Below, piece after piece: positions 46,530 through 56,577 of a stretch of 64,000 bases of DNA; position 1 is the stretch's first letter; each line of letters starts with the position of its first letter. The position numbers and the translations under genes were made by a program. The stretch spans positions 496,001 to 560,000 of the forward strand of contig JAWKWX010000002.1 in assembly GCA_041397305.1 (NCBI GenBank), written 5' to 3'. This DNA comes from TMP-24 sp041397305. GTDB lineage: Bacteria; Pseudomonadota; Alphaproteobacteria; Rhodobacterales; Rhodobacteraceae. The notes under the pieces were generated by a model. That model was not told the DNA's origin and searched no databases. It saw only the letters and a list, made by a program, of their open reading frames with translations.

Positions 46530-48976
46530 TCACGCACGGATCCTTTCGTTCCCGGGATCCCAGAGCGGCTGGTCTTCCTGCACCACCGCGCGGCAGCGTT
46601 CGCCGTAAATCTCGACCTCGATTTCGGTGCCCGGCACCGCCAGATCGGCGCGCAGCATGCCCAGCGCGATCTTTCACCCCACCCGGTAGCCCCAGGCGCC
46701 CGAGGTCGTCTCGCCCACGATCCTGCCATCATGCCAGAGCGTCGACATGTAAGGCGCGTCGCAATCCCTGGCCTCAACGGTCAGCGTCACGAAACGCTTC
46801 TTCACGCCCTGCTGCCTTTCGGCCAGCAACGCCGCCTTTCGGTGCAATCCTGTAGCTTGTCGAATTTCACGAACCGGTCCAGCCCGCCCTCCAGCAGCGA
46901 ATAGTCGGTCGACAGATCGCCCTTCCAGGCGCGGTAGCCTTTTCCAGACGCAGGCTGTTCAGCGCCCACATGCCGAAGGAGTTTCGCGCCCCAGCCGACG
47001 ATCGCATCATGGATCGCGGGCATGTCGGCGTTCGCGGCATGCACCTCAGCCCAGTTCGCCCGCGAACGAGACGCGCAGAAGCTGGCGGTCGCGGCCCGCG
47101 ACGCGCCTTCTGATGGGTCAGCCAGGGCGAGGTCAGGTCGGCCATGTCGGCTATCGCGGTGAACAGGTCACGCGCTTTCGGGGCCGGTGACGATCGGCGT
47201 GTCCTTCTCGCCCGACCGGTCCGGTCAGCGTCAGAGCCAGGTTTCAGATGTTTCTTCAGCCATTCAGAAATCGTGCCATTGCGCGACCGAGGCGGTGATC
47301 AGGGTGAAGCGGTCGCCGCCATGGTTCAGGACCGACATTTCGGTCAGGATACAGCCGCGATGATCGGGGAAATAGGCCAGCGACAGACGGCCTTCCTTGG
47401 GCAGCACGCCCGAGATCTGCGTGCGCAGCCAGTCGCCCGCGCCTTCGCCCGACAGATCGAAACGCGAGAAGCCCGGCAGGCTGAGGACGCCGACATGATC
47501 GCGCACCGCCTCGCATTCCTCGCGGATGCGGGCTTCCCAGGGGCCGGAGCGGCCCCAGGTCTGGGTCGCATCCCACGACGTATCGTCGCCGGGTTTCGCG
47601 TACCAGTTGGCGCGTTCATACCCGTTGTAGGCGCCGAACTGGCCACCCAGCGCCTTGACCCTGTCATGCACCGAAGACAGCCGGCGGTCCGGCGCGGCGG
47701 GCCAGCGCGCCCAGGGGAAGTGCATGCCATATTCGTGGCCGTAGACCTCCATCCCCTTCTGCAGGCAGAAGTCGGGATCGGTATAGTCCGTGAAGCGTCG
47801 CGGGTCGCAGGACCACATGTCCCATTCCGTCGCGCCCTCGGTGATCCATTCGGCCAGAACCTTGCCCGCGCCGCCGCCCTGCGCGATGCCGAAGGTGAAG
47901 ACGCAGGCCTCGAACGCATTGGGCACGCCCGGCATCGGGCCGATCAGCGGGTTGCCGTCGGGGGCATAGGGGATCGGGCCGTTGATGACCTTGGACAGTC
48001 CGGCCTTGCCCAGAAGCGGCACGCGCGCCAGCGCATCCTCGATGTAATGTTCCAGCCGTTCCAGATCGTCGGGGAAAAGCTGGAAGCTGAAATCCTGCGG
48101 GAACGGATCATTGGGCGTTGCCCAATGGGCGCGGCAGTTGCGCTCATAGGGGCCAAGGTTGAAGCCGTTCTTTTCCTGCCGGAGGTAGTAGGACGTATCG
48201 ACATCGCGCAGAAGCGGCAGCTTGTGGCCGACCTTCTGCGACCAATCCTTCACCTCGGCGACTTCCTCGAACAGGATATACTGGTGGCTCATCACCATCA
48301 TCGGCACGGTGCGCCCGCCATAGGGCTTGAACCATTCGCCGACCGTCCGGGCATAGTAGCCTGCGGCGTTCACCACATATTCGCAGCGAATATCGCCCTT
48401 TTCGGTATGGACGATCCATTCGCCATTCTCGCGCGAAACACCGGTAGCGGGGGTGAAGCGCAGGATCGTGGCACCCATGTCGCGCGCGCCCTTGGCAAGC
48501 GCCTGGGTCAGCTGCGCGGGGTCGATGTCGCCATCGTTCGGGTCATAAAGCGCACCCTTCAGGTCATGGGTCTCGATGAAGGGATATTTGTCCCTGATCT
48601 CGTTGGCGCCGAGGATCTCGATATCCATTCCCTGATAGCGGCCCATGCCCTTGGCGCGCTCGAATTCCTGCATCCGTTCCTTGGAGTGCCCCAGCCGGAT
48701 CGAGCCGGTGACATGGTAGTTCATCGGATAGTCGACCGCTTGCCCGAGATCCCGGTAAAGCTCGGTCGAATAGCGCTGCATGTTCATCAGCGACCATGAG
48801 GTCGAGAAGGTCGGCACATTGCCCGCCGCATGCCAGGTCGATCCGGCCGTCAGTTCGTTCTTCTCCAGCAGCACGACATCGGTCCAACCCGCCTTGCAGA
48901 GATGATAAAGCGAAGAGACGCCGACGACGCCCCCGCCGATGATCACGACCCGTGCGGTGCCTGGAATGGCGCTCAT
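46530..48976 (-). pseudogene. FAD-dependent oxidoreductase with GcvT domain (DMGDH-like) no. 1, 3' part frameshifted
   Basis: The 5' 570 codons are intact (48976 to 47264): the FAD motif VVIIGGGVVGVSSLYHL, TAGSTWHAAG, and the DAO domain followed by the start of the GcvT domain. The frame then breaks at 47264, and the rest is spread over frames: FGMWALNSLRLEK, GYRAWKGDLSTDYSLLEGGL, and an end WDPGNERIRA with TGA at 46530-46532. About 815 residues are expected. It is the first gene of the amine operon, divergent from the LysR gene. The break marks the right-hand edge of the low-accuracy block. Confidence 0.8.
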
Positions 48977-49051
48977 CTCTTCCTCCGTAATTCCGCGCGG
49001 AGTATCGCCGCCGAAGCCGAAGCTTTCAATTCGAGGCGGAGGGGATTATTG

Positions 49052-49066
49052 ATCGGAAAATCCGAT
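49052..49066. promoter_or_regulatory. Palindromic operator candidate for the LysR regulator
   Basis: ATCGGA-AAA-TCCGAT is a perfect 6-bp inverted repeat with a 3-base spacer, 12 bases before the LysR start in the 102-bp gap facing the amine operon. LysR proteins usually bind inverted repeats near their own promoter to control both divergent genes. Confidence 0.55.
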
Positions 49067-49078
49067 TAGAGACGCCGC

Positions 49079-49972
49079 ATGCACATCGAATTGATCGAAA
49101 CCTTCCTCGACCTGTGCGAGACGCGCAGCTTCAACCGTACCGCCGAACGGCTGGGCGTCACGCAATCCACCGTCTCCGGCCGGATCAATGCGCTGGAACA
49201 GGCGCTGGGGCAGAAGCTTTTCGACCGTTCGCGTTCGGGCACGCAACCGACATTGCAGGGCCTGAGGTTCGAACCGCATGCGCGCGGCCTGCGCCATGGC
49301 TGGACCGAGGCGCGCCATGCGGTGGGCGATGCGGGCTCTAGGCCCGCGACGATCCGGATCGGCATCCAGCACGATCTGGTGAATGCCCATTTCAGCGACC
49401 TGATCGCCGCCTTCCGCGCCTCCCTGCCCGACACGGCCTTCTTTTTCGAGGCGGACTATTCGGCGCAGATGTGCGCCGACCTCACGACCGGGAAAGAAGA
49501 TCTGGCCATCCTCTTTTCGCCGCGGTTCCATCCCGACCTCTATTTCGAGACTCTGGGCGAAGTGACCTATGTGATGGTCTCGACCGAGGTCGAGCGGCTG
49601 GCGGAGGTGCGGCGCGACACCTACATACTGCCACACTTTTCCGACGCGATCCCCCATGCCCATGCGGCACTTCATCCGACGCTGGTGGATGCAAGCCTGT
49701 CGATCGGCCAGAATGCGGCGATGGTGGCGCTTTTGCGCAGCATGGGGGGCACGGCCTATGTGATGCAGGGGTCGGTCGGCGACCTGACAGCCGACCGAAC
49801 CTGCCGTCTGGTCGTTGACGCGCCGCCGATCACCCAGACGGTCTTCGCGGGCGTCAACCAGCGCTTCCGCCACCGCCCGGTCCACCGGCGGCTCCTGTCC
49901 TGCCTGCGCGACCACTTCGCCTTCGCCCGCCAAGCCGAACCCAAGCGCCCGGCGCGCGGCGTCAGGGCGTAA
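49079..49972 (+). CDS. LysR-family transcriptional regulator
   Basis: A 297-residue regulator. The N-terminal winged helix-turn-helix reads RSFNRTAERLGVTQSTVSGR with the linker helix RINALEQALGQKLF. The C-terminal ligand-binding domain is of the periplasmic-binding-protein type. It is divergent from the FAD/GcvT operon, so it is the likely regulator of amine catabolism, with the effector probably a methylated amine (inference). Its 3' end overlaps the ECF41 gene end by 11 bases. Confidence 0.88.
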   Translation: MHIELIETFLDLCETRSFNRTAERLGVTQSTVSGRINALEQALGQKLFDRSRSGTQPTLQGLRFEPHARGLRHGWTEARHAVGDAGSRPATIRIGIQHDLVNAHFSDLIAAFRASLPDTAFFFEADYSAQMCADLTTGKEDLAILFSPRFHPDLYFETLGEVTYVMVSTEVERLAEVRRDTYILPHFSDAIPHAHAALHPTLVDASLSIGQNAAMVALLRSMGGTAYVMQGSVGDLTADRTCRLVVDAPPITQTVFAGVNQRFRHRPVHRRLLSCLRDHFAFARQAEPKRPARGVRA

Positions 49973-50825
49973 GCGCAGAAAGCTTCTCCGGGTTGCGCTG
50001 GATATAGACGGTCCTCACCGCGCCCGCGCCGTCCAGGTCGAAGGACAGAAGACTGCCGCTGTCGCCCTCCGCCACAATCAGCACCGCCGAGGTGCCGTTC
50101 ACGGTGACTGGCCGCACGGCGGCTTTGCCCGCGGCCTTGCGGGCGATCCCGGCGAGGAAGCGCGCGACCGGCACGGCACCCCTGACCACATTCGGCGCCG
50201 CGATCGCCTTGCCGCCGCCGTCCGAAAGAAGCTCGGCATCGGCCGCAAGGCGGGCGGCCAGCGGCGCGACATCCCCGCTGATCGCGGCTTCCGATATCGC
50301 CTGCAGAAAGGCCGCGATGTCCTCGACCGTCGCCGGCCGCCTTGCCCGGCCCTGCCGCACCGCCGCGCGGGCGCGGGAGGCAAGCTTGCGGCAGGCGGAG
50401 GGCGTGCGGTTCAGGGTGCGGGCGATGGTCTCGAAATCCTGATCGAAGAGGTCGTGCAGGAAGAAGGCGGCACGCTCCAGCGGGCTCAGTGCCTCAAGCG
50501 TGCGCATCACCGCGAAGGAAATGTCGAGTTCCCTGTCGGAAGCGGTGTAGAGGTCGGGCTCCACCACCGGCTCGGGCAGCCACTGGCCGACATAGCTTTC
50601 GCGCAGCGCCTTCTGCCGCCTCAACCGGTCGAGCGCCCCATTGGTCACCGTCCGCGCCAGCCAGCCTTCCGGCCGGTCGACCTGACCGGCCTTCCCGAGT
50701 TTGAGGAAGGCTTCCTGCACAACATCCTCGGCATCGCTGACGCTGCCGAGATAGCGGTAGGCGAGCCGGATGAGACGGGCGCGCTCCCGGACAAAAAGCG
50801 TCTCTATTCCGGCCCGATCCGCCAT
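49962..50825 (-). CDS. ECF41-type RNA polymerase sigma factor (SigJ-like)
   Basis: A 287-residue sigma factor. Sigma region 2 (residues 1-75, AYRYLGSVSDAEDVVQEAF), the linker motif WLPEP (82-86), and region 4 (about 105-160) are followed by a SnoaL-like C-terminal domain with DGGGK (202-206) and NPEKL (278-282). These three motifs define the ECF41 group, in which the C-terminal domain replaces a separate anti-sigma factor. ATG 50825 is preferred over an upstream in-frame start. It lies directly downstream of a carboxymuconolactone-decarboxylase-family gene, the usual ECF41 target type. Confidence 0.9.
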   Translation of the reverse strand: MADRAGIETLFVRERARLIRLAYRYLGSVSDAEDVVQEAFLKLGKAGQVDRPEGWLARTVTNGALDRLRRQKALRESYVGQWLPEPVVEPDLYTASDRELDISFAVMRTLEALSPLERAAFFLHDLFDQDFETIARTLNRTPSACRKLASRARAAVRQGRARRPATVEDIAAFLQAISEAAISGDVAPLAARLAADAELLSDGGGKAIAAPNVVRGAVPVARFLAGIARKAAGKAAVRPVTVNGTSAVLIVAEGDSGSLLSFDLDGAGAVRTVYIQRNPEKLSALTP

Positions 50826-50827
50826 GG

Positions 50828-51361
50828 TCAGGCCGCCCGTGCCGGGCGGAATTCGGGCGGCAGCATGTCGCAATCCCGGGCATGGCCCATGCCGCGCTTG
50901 ACCATCGGATAGAAGTGCGCGGTCGCGATGGCCACAGACAGGCCGGTCCGCCCGCGCCGTCCGAAGCGCGCCTCGACCGCCTCCAGCAGGTCAGGCAGAC
51001 CGGCGCCGTTCGTCACCACCGCCTCGGCGAAATCGGCGGCAAGCCGCATGTCGGGGTCGGCCGGGCACCCCTTTCGCGCGATGGCGGCCAGCGCCGCGCG
51101 CGATACGCCCGCCTCTTCCGCCATGCGGATCACCAGTTCCACGCAAGGTCCGCAGCCCGCCGCCCGCGTGGCGATGAACTTCGCCGCAAACAGCGGCCCC
51201 GAGGGCAGGCCGAACCCGTAGGCCGACAGGTCCGCGAGCTTCGCGAAACGCCGGAAGCCGGCGAAATCCTCCTCGATCATCTCTTTCATATAGCCCGTAT
51301 CATAGCGGTAGCGGCGGCCGAAGCGGCCGACCAGCCGATGTGCGAGAAGCTTAAGCATCAT
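50828..51361 (-). CDS. Carboxymuconolactone decarboxylase / AhpD-like protein
   Basis: A 177-residue helical protein with a thioredoxin-like CGPC pair (residues 70-73) in ATRAAGCGPCVELVIRMAEE, the AhpD/CMD peroxidatic motif. It ends just 2 bases before the ECF41 start codon. ECF41 sigma factors are typically encoded beside CMD-family genes, which they control, so this is probably the target. It may act in peroxide or alkylhydroperoxide detoxification; the substrate is unknown. Its start overlaps the preceding stop by 11 bases. Confidence 0.85.
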   Translation of the reverse strand: MMLKLLAHRLVGRFGRRYRYDTGYMKEMIEEDFAGFRRFAKLADLSAYGFGLPSGPLFAAKFIATRAAGCGPCVELVIRMAEEAGVSRAALAAIARKGCPADPDMRLAADFAEAVVTNGAGLPDLLEAVEARFGRRGRTGLSVAIATAHFYPMVKRGMGHARDCDMLPPEFRPARAA

Positions 51362-51725
51362 CTTGCCCTTTCAGAAGCGGAATGAACGGCAGAAGGCCGG
51401 GCAACACCACCATCGCGCTGTCGCGAAGTGCCGCCGTACCGAAGCCATGGCGGAGGAAATCCAGCACATGCATCGCGGCATGGCCGCCCAGAAAGACCAA
51501 GGCGGCCAGCACAAGCGGCCCGCGGCCGGGGCCGCCACGGGCCGCAAGGGCCAGAGCCACCGCCGCGGCGAGAAAACCCCAACCGACATCGGCGATGAAA
51601 TGCGCGTTCGCCGCGCCCGTTTCCGCCACGCCCGGCACCGCCCGGAACCAGCCGAGCGGCGCCGCGACCATCAGAAGACCGTTCGCGCCGTGATAAAGCG
51701 CCAGAACCCACAGAAGCAGCCGCAT
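51351..51725 (-). CDS. Small four-TM membrane protein of the ECF41 operon
   Basis: A 124-residue hydrophobic protein with four predicted TM helices. MRLLLWVLALYHGANGLLMV opens the first, and HFIADVGWGFLAAAVALALA is the next. The ATG at 51725 is preceded by AAAGGACA. No function is known. It is upstream of and overlapping the CMD gene, so the three minus-strand genes form one unit: membrane protein, CMD, ECF41. Co-regulation by the sigma factor is inferred. Confidence 0.7.
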   Translation of the reverse strand: MRLLLWVLALYHGANGLLMVAAPLGWFRAVPGVAETGAANAHFIADVGWGFLAAAVALALAARGGPGRGPLVLAALVFLGGHAAMHVLDFLRHGFGTAALRDSAMVVLPGLLPFIPLLKGQDDA

Positions 51726-51847
51726 GATCTGTCCTTTCGTTGAAGAGAGGACGCAGGCCACCCCAAAATGTGACAAGGACGAACGCGAAAATTCGCGCGC
51801 CCGCGCAAAACGCTTGCCTTTGGCCACCGCCCGGCTCAGATGCCGCC

Positions 51848-53089
51848 ATGACCCGCTTTGCCAAAGATGCCCGCGCCGCCACCCTCGCCCTGAGGGAGCT
51901 TTTTGAACCGACGCCGCTCCAGCTCAACGATCATCTGTCGTCGCGCTACGGGGCGGAGATCTACCTCAAGCGCGAGGATCTGACGCCGGTGCGCAGCTAC
52001 AAGCTGCGTGGCGCCTATAATGCGATGCGCAAGGCGATCGCCGCCGGAAAGTCGGCTTTTGTCTGCGCAAGCGCGGGCAACCATGCCCAGGGCATGGCCT
52101 ATGCCTGCCGTCATTTCGGGGTCAAGGGCACGGTCTTCATGCCGGTCACGACGCCCCAGCAGAAGATCGACAAGACCCGCACTTTCGGCGGCAATAGTGT
52201 CGAAATCCGGCTTGTGGGCGACTATTTCGACCGCACGCTCGCCGCCGCCCAGGCCTTCGCGGCCGAGACAGGCGCGCATTTCCTGTCGCCCTTCGACGAC
52301 GAGGATGTGATCGGGGGTCAGGCCTCGGTCGCGGTCGAGATGCTCGACCAGATCGACGGCGCCCCCGATCTGGTGATCCTGCCTGTGGGCGGCGGCGGAC
52401 TTGCCGCCGGTGTCACCAGCTATTTCGCCGAGGCCGCGCCGCGCACCGAATTCGTCTATGTCGAACCGCAGGGCGCCGCCTGCCTGAAGGCCGCGCTCGA
52501 CGCCGGACAACCGGTCTCGCTCAAGGGCATCAACAATTTCGTCGATGGCGCCGCCGTCGCCCGGATCGGCGCGCGCACCTTCGAGCGGCTGAAACATGTC
52601 GCGCCCGGACAGGTACGTCTCGCGCCCGAAGACCGGATCTGCATCACGATGCTCGAATTCCTGAATGTCGAGGGGATCGTGCTGGAACCGGCCGGCGCGC
52701 TCTCCGTCGACGCCCTGCCGGGGCTCGCGGAACGCATCAGGGGCAAGCGCGTCGTCTGCGTCACCTCGGGCGGCAATTTCGATTTCGAGCGTCTGCCGGA
52801 GGTGAAGGAACGCGCCAACCGCTTCGCCGGGCTGAAGAAATATTTCATTCTGCGCATGCCGCAGCGCCCCGGCGCCCTGAAGGAATTCCTCAACATGCTC
52901 GGGCCCGACGACGATATCGCGCGGTTCGAATATCTGAAGAAATCGGCCCGCAACTTCGGCTCCGTCCTGATCGGGATCGAGACGAAGCGGGCTGAAAGTT
53001 TCGCCGACCTGACGGCGAAACTCGATGCGGCGGAATTCGATTACCGCGATATCACCGAAGACGAGGCATTGGCGGAATTCCTGATCTGA
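51848..53089 (+). CDS. ilvA: Threonine ammonia-lyase (threonine dehydratase)
   Basis: A 413-residue PLP enzyme converting threonine to 2-oxobutanoate, the first step of isoleucine synthesis. The PLP lysine is K52 in RSYKLRGAYNAM. The glycine-rich loop SAGNHAQGMAYA and the phosphate-binding GGGGLAAG are present. A single C-terminal ACT-like domain (about 325-405, starting YFILRMPQRPGALKEFL) indicates the short, allosterically regulated form. The ATG at 51848 is the first with the family N terminus. It shares its 122-bp upstream gap divergently with the ECF41 operon. Confidence 0.92.
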   Translation: MTRFAKDARAATLALRELFEPTPLQLNDHLSSRYGAEIYLKREDLTPVRSYKLRGAYNAMRKAIAAGKSAFVCASAGNHAQGMAYACRHFGVKGTVFMPVTTPQQKIDKTRTFGGNSVEIRLVGDYFDRTLAAAQAFAAETGAHFLSPFDDEDVIGGQASVAVEMLDQIDGAPDLVILPVGGGGLAAGVTSYFAEAAPRTEFVYVEPQGAACLKAALDAGQPVSLKGINNFVDGAAVARIGARTFERLKHVAPGQVRLAPEDRICITMLEFLNVEGIVLEPAGALSVDALPGLAERIRGKRVVCVTSGGNFDFERLPEVKERANRFAGLKKYFILRMPQRPGALKEFLNMLGPDDDIARFEYLKKSARNFGSVLIGIETKRAESFADLTAKLDAAEFDYRDITEDEALAEFLI

Positions 53090-53101
53090 GCGCGCAACCG
53101 G

Positions 53102-53452
53102 TCACGCCGCGCTTGGCTGACGCCCGGCAGCAAGCTGGCCCAGCCCCTCGATGAACACGTCCTTGGAACGTTCATAGCTGTCGAGGATCGCGGGAATGTC
53201 GATCCCGCCTGCCTGCCCGCCTGCCGCCCGCCGCTCGCCATCCTGGCAAAGCGCCCCGAAGGCGCCGAAGCCGAGGTTCCAGGCGCTACCCTTGAGGAAA
53301 TGCAGATCCTCCTCATAGCTCGCCGGATCGGGCGCGGCCCGCAGGCGCGCCACCACATCCTCGACCTCGTCAAGGAAGAGTTCCACCACTTCGGCAAATC
53401 CCTCATCGCCGATCTCGGCGCGCAATTCACCCACTCGTGCCCAATCGATCAT
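53102..53452 (-). CDS. Hpt domain protein
   Basis: A 116-residue histidine phosphotransfer protein. The phosphorylatable His51 lies in DLHFLKGSAWNLGF, within the usual four-helix bundle. There is no attached kinase or receiver domain, so it serves as a stand-alone relay. The ATG at 53452 follows GAGGGGGTGG. It is divergent from the response-regulator/phosphatase gene across a 152-bp gap, a pairing suggesting that it phosphorylates or dephosphorylates that protein's receiver. Its 3' end lies just past the convergent ilvA. Confidence 0.85.
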   Translation of the reverse strand: MIDWARVGELRAEIGDEGFAEVVELFLDEVEDVVARLRAAPDPASYEEDLHFLKGSAWNLGFGAFGALCQDGERRAAGGQAGGIDIPAILDSYERSKDVFIEGLGQLAAGRQPSAA

Positions 53453-53507
53453 GGCCACCCCCTCTTCCCATCCGAGGTCGAGACTAGTCCCGAACCGTTG
53501 CGCTGCC

Positions 53508-53559
53508 GTTAAGACCCGCGAAGAGGCAGAAGGCCGATTTGCATTCAATTCGTCTTAAC
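53508..53559. promoter_or_regulatory. Inverted repeat GTTAAGAC/GTCTTAAC with CtrA-like site
   Basis: A perfect 8-bp inverted repeat, GTTAAGAC (53508-53515) and GTCTTAAC (53552-53559), with 36 bases between, lies in the gap between the divergent Hpt and phosphatase genes. On the minus strand, 53558-53544 read TTAA-GACGAAT-TGAA, seven of eight fixed positions of the CtrA box. Control of both genes by one CtrA-type factor is a reasonable inference. Confidence 0.45.
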
Positions 53560-53604
53560 CCGCCCGGGCCTAGGGTCTTGGGGAATGTCAGAGGCGGGAA
53601 CCGC

Positions 53605-54924
<1,320 letters not shown>

Positions 54925-55008
54925 GCCGCGTCTGCCTTGCTCCTGCCCTTCACTGTGGTCCAAATATCCCGGGGAGCGCGAGGGGCTGGCCCCTCGCTCC
55001 GTCTCGGC

Positions 55009-55449
55009 TCAAAACCCGAACGCCAGCCGCAGGAAATGCCGGTCGCCGTCATTTCCAACCAACCGCTCGGCCTCTCGCGCGCCCATCCAGACCGCCGCAT
55101 GACCCGCCTCCGTCGGGGGGCCGATCCGGCGGACCGGCCGGGCGAGATAGATCATGCAGATCTTCTCCGCCCAGCGGTCATATTCCGGCATATAGGCAAA
55201 GCGGCGGAAGGTGCCGATCCGGCGCGGCGCGGCGATCGTCCAGCCGGTTTCCTCATAGACCTCGCGATACAGCGCATGAACGGGCGATTCGCCGGGATCG
55301 ATGCCGCCGCCGGGCAGCTGGAACTCCGCGTCGGGCTTCTCTTGATAGGTCAGCAATACATCCCCATCTAGCTTCAGAACCGCGTAAGCCCCTGGCCGGG
55401 GCCGATAGCTCTGCCCCGCCACCACCGGCTCTCCGAACCGCCTGATCAT
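55009..55449 (-). CDS. NUDIX hydrolase
   Basis: A 146-residue protein with the Nudix box GGIDPGESPVHALYREVYEE followed by TGW, all the key Gly and Glu residues intact, preceded by FQLPG. It hydrolyses a nucleoside-diphosphate-linked compound; the substrate is not predictable. Start 55449 (MIRRFGEPVVAGQSY) is preferred, and a TTG at 55485 is possible. It is divergent from hslO with an 81-bp gap. Confidence 0.85.
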   Translation of the reverse strand: MIRRFGEPVVAGQSYRPRPGAYAVLKLDGDVLLTYQEKPDAEFQLPGGGIDPGESPVHALYREVYEETGWTIAAPRRIGTFRRFAYMPEYDRWAEKICMIYLARPVRRIGPPTEAGHAAVWMGAREAERLVGNDGDRHFLRLAFGF

Positions 55450-55530
55450 CCCACCTGCCCGAGGTTGCCCATTTTGCCCCGACAAGCTATGCCAAGGCCC
55501 GCGCCTGAAGAAAACCCCTCAAGGAACTCC

Positions 55531-56577
55531 ATGTCCTCGACCCTCGAAATCGCCTGGGACGACACCGTCCTGCCGTTCCAGCTCGACGCGTCCGACATCC
55601 GCGGCCGGGTGGCGCGGCTCGACGGCACGCTCGACCGGATCCTGGGCCAGCACGATTATCCCGCCCAGATCGAGGCGCTGGTGGCCGAGGCGGCGCTTCT
55701 GACCGCGCTCATCGGCCAGACGCTCAAACTGCGCTGGAAGCTGTCGCTGCAGATCCGCGGCAACGGTCCGGCGCGGATCGTCGCGACCGATTATTACGCC
55801 CCCAGCGAAGATGGCACGCCCGCCCAGATCCGCGCCTGGGCCTCGTTCGATCCCGAACGCATGGATCCGGACGCGCCGCCCTTCGATCTGATCGGCCAGG
55901 GCTATATGGCGGTGCTGATCGACCAGGGCGAAGGCAACCTGCCCTATCAGGGCATCACGCCCATCGCGGGCGCCTCGCTTTCGGCCTGCGCCGAGACCTA
56001 TTTCGCCCAGTCGGAACAACTGCCGACCCGCTTTGCCCTCGCCTTCGGCCGGTCGCGGCTGCCGGGCAGCGACGAGCGCTGGCGCGCGGGCGGCGTGATG
56101 CTGCAGCACATGCCCAAGGCCTCGCCCTCGGTGGCGGCCGAAGGCGGATCGGGCGAGGGCGGGCTTCTGACCCATGTCGATATCCTTGACGGTGCCGAAG
56201 GCGAGAACTGGACCCGTGCCAACCTCCTTCTCGACACGGTCGAGGAGCTGGAGCTGATCGGCCCCACGGTCCAGCCGACCGACCTGCTGGTGCGCCTTTT
56301 CCACGAGGAAGGCCCGCGCGTCTTCGACACCCAGCCGGTGCGCTTCGGCTGCACATGCTCGCCCGACAAGGTGCGCCAGAGCCTGTCGATCTATTCGGCC
56401 AAGGACATCGCCACGATGACGACGCCCGAGGGCATCGTCACCGCCGATTGCCAGTTCTGCGGCGCGCATTACGAATTCGAGCCCGCAACGCTCGGTTTCG
56501 AGGCGACAAGGGCACCGAAGGACGGCACGGAGCCTGCCGAGGGTGGTCCCGGGGGCGATCGCGGTGCCGCCCACTGA
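55531..56577 (+). CDS. hslO: Redox-regulated chaperone Hsp33
   Basis: A 348-residue cytoplasmic holdase. The N-terminal Hsp33 core is followed by the zinc-binding redox switch with CTC (Cys274 and Cys276) and CQFC (Cys307 and Cys310). All four cysteines are present, so the oxidative activation mechanism should work. A Glu/Gly-rich tail follows the family end, longer than in E. coli. An AAGGAAC site precedes ATG 55531. Its 3' end overlaps the next gene by 14 bases. Confidence 0.94.
   Translation: MSSTLEIAWDDTVLPFQLDASDIRGRVARLDGTLDRILGQHDYPAQIEALVAEAALLTALIGQTLKLRWKLSLQIRGNGPARIVATDYYAPSEDGTPAQIRAWASFDPERMDPDAPPFDLIGQGYMAVLIDQGEGNLPYQGITPIAGASLSACAETYFAQSEQLPTRFALAFGRSRLPGSDERWRAGGVMLQHMPKASPSVAAEGGSGEGGLLTHVDILDGAEGENWTRANLLLDTVEELELIGPTVQPTDLLVRLFHEEGPRVFDTQPVRFGCTCSPDKVRQSLSIYSAKDIATMTTPEGIVTADCQFCGAHYEFEPATLGFEATRAPKDGTEPAEGGPGGDRGAAH

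Noticed and set aside
36190..47267. Reading the frameshifted block as genuine island-wide gene decay
   Set aside because: Sharp edges inside intact genes and homopolymer-linked indels in unrelated genes fit sequence error better. I kept the genes as probably functional, with this uncertainty stated.
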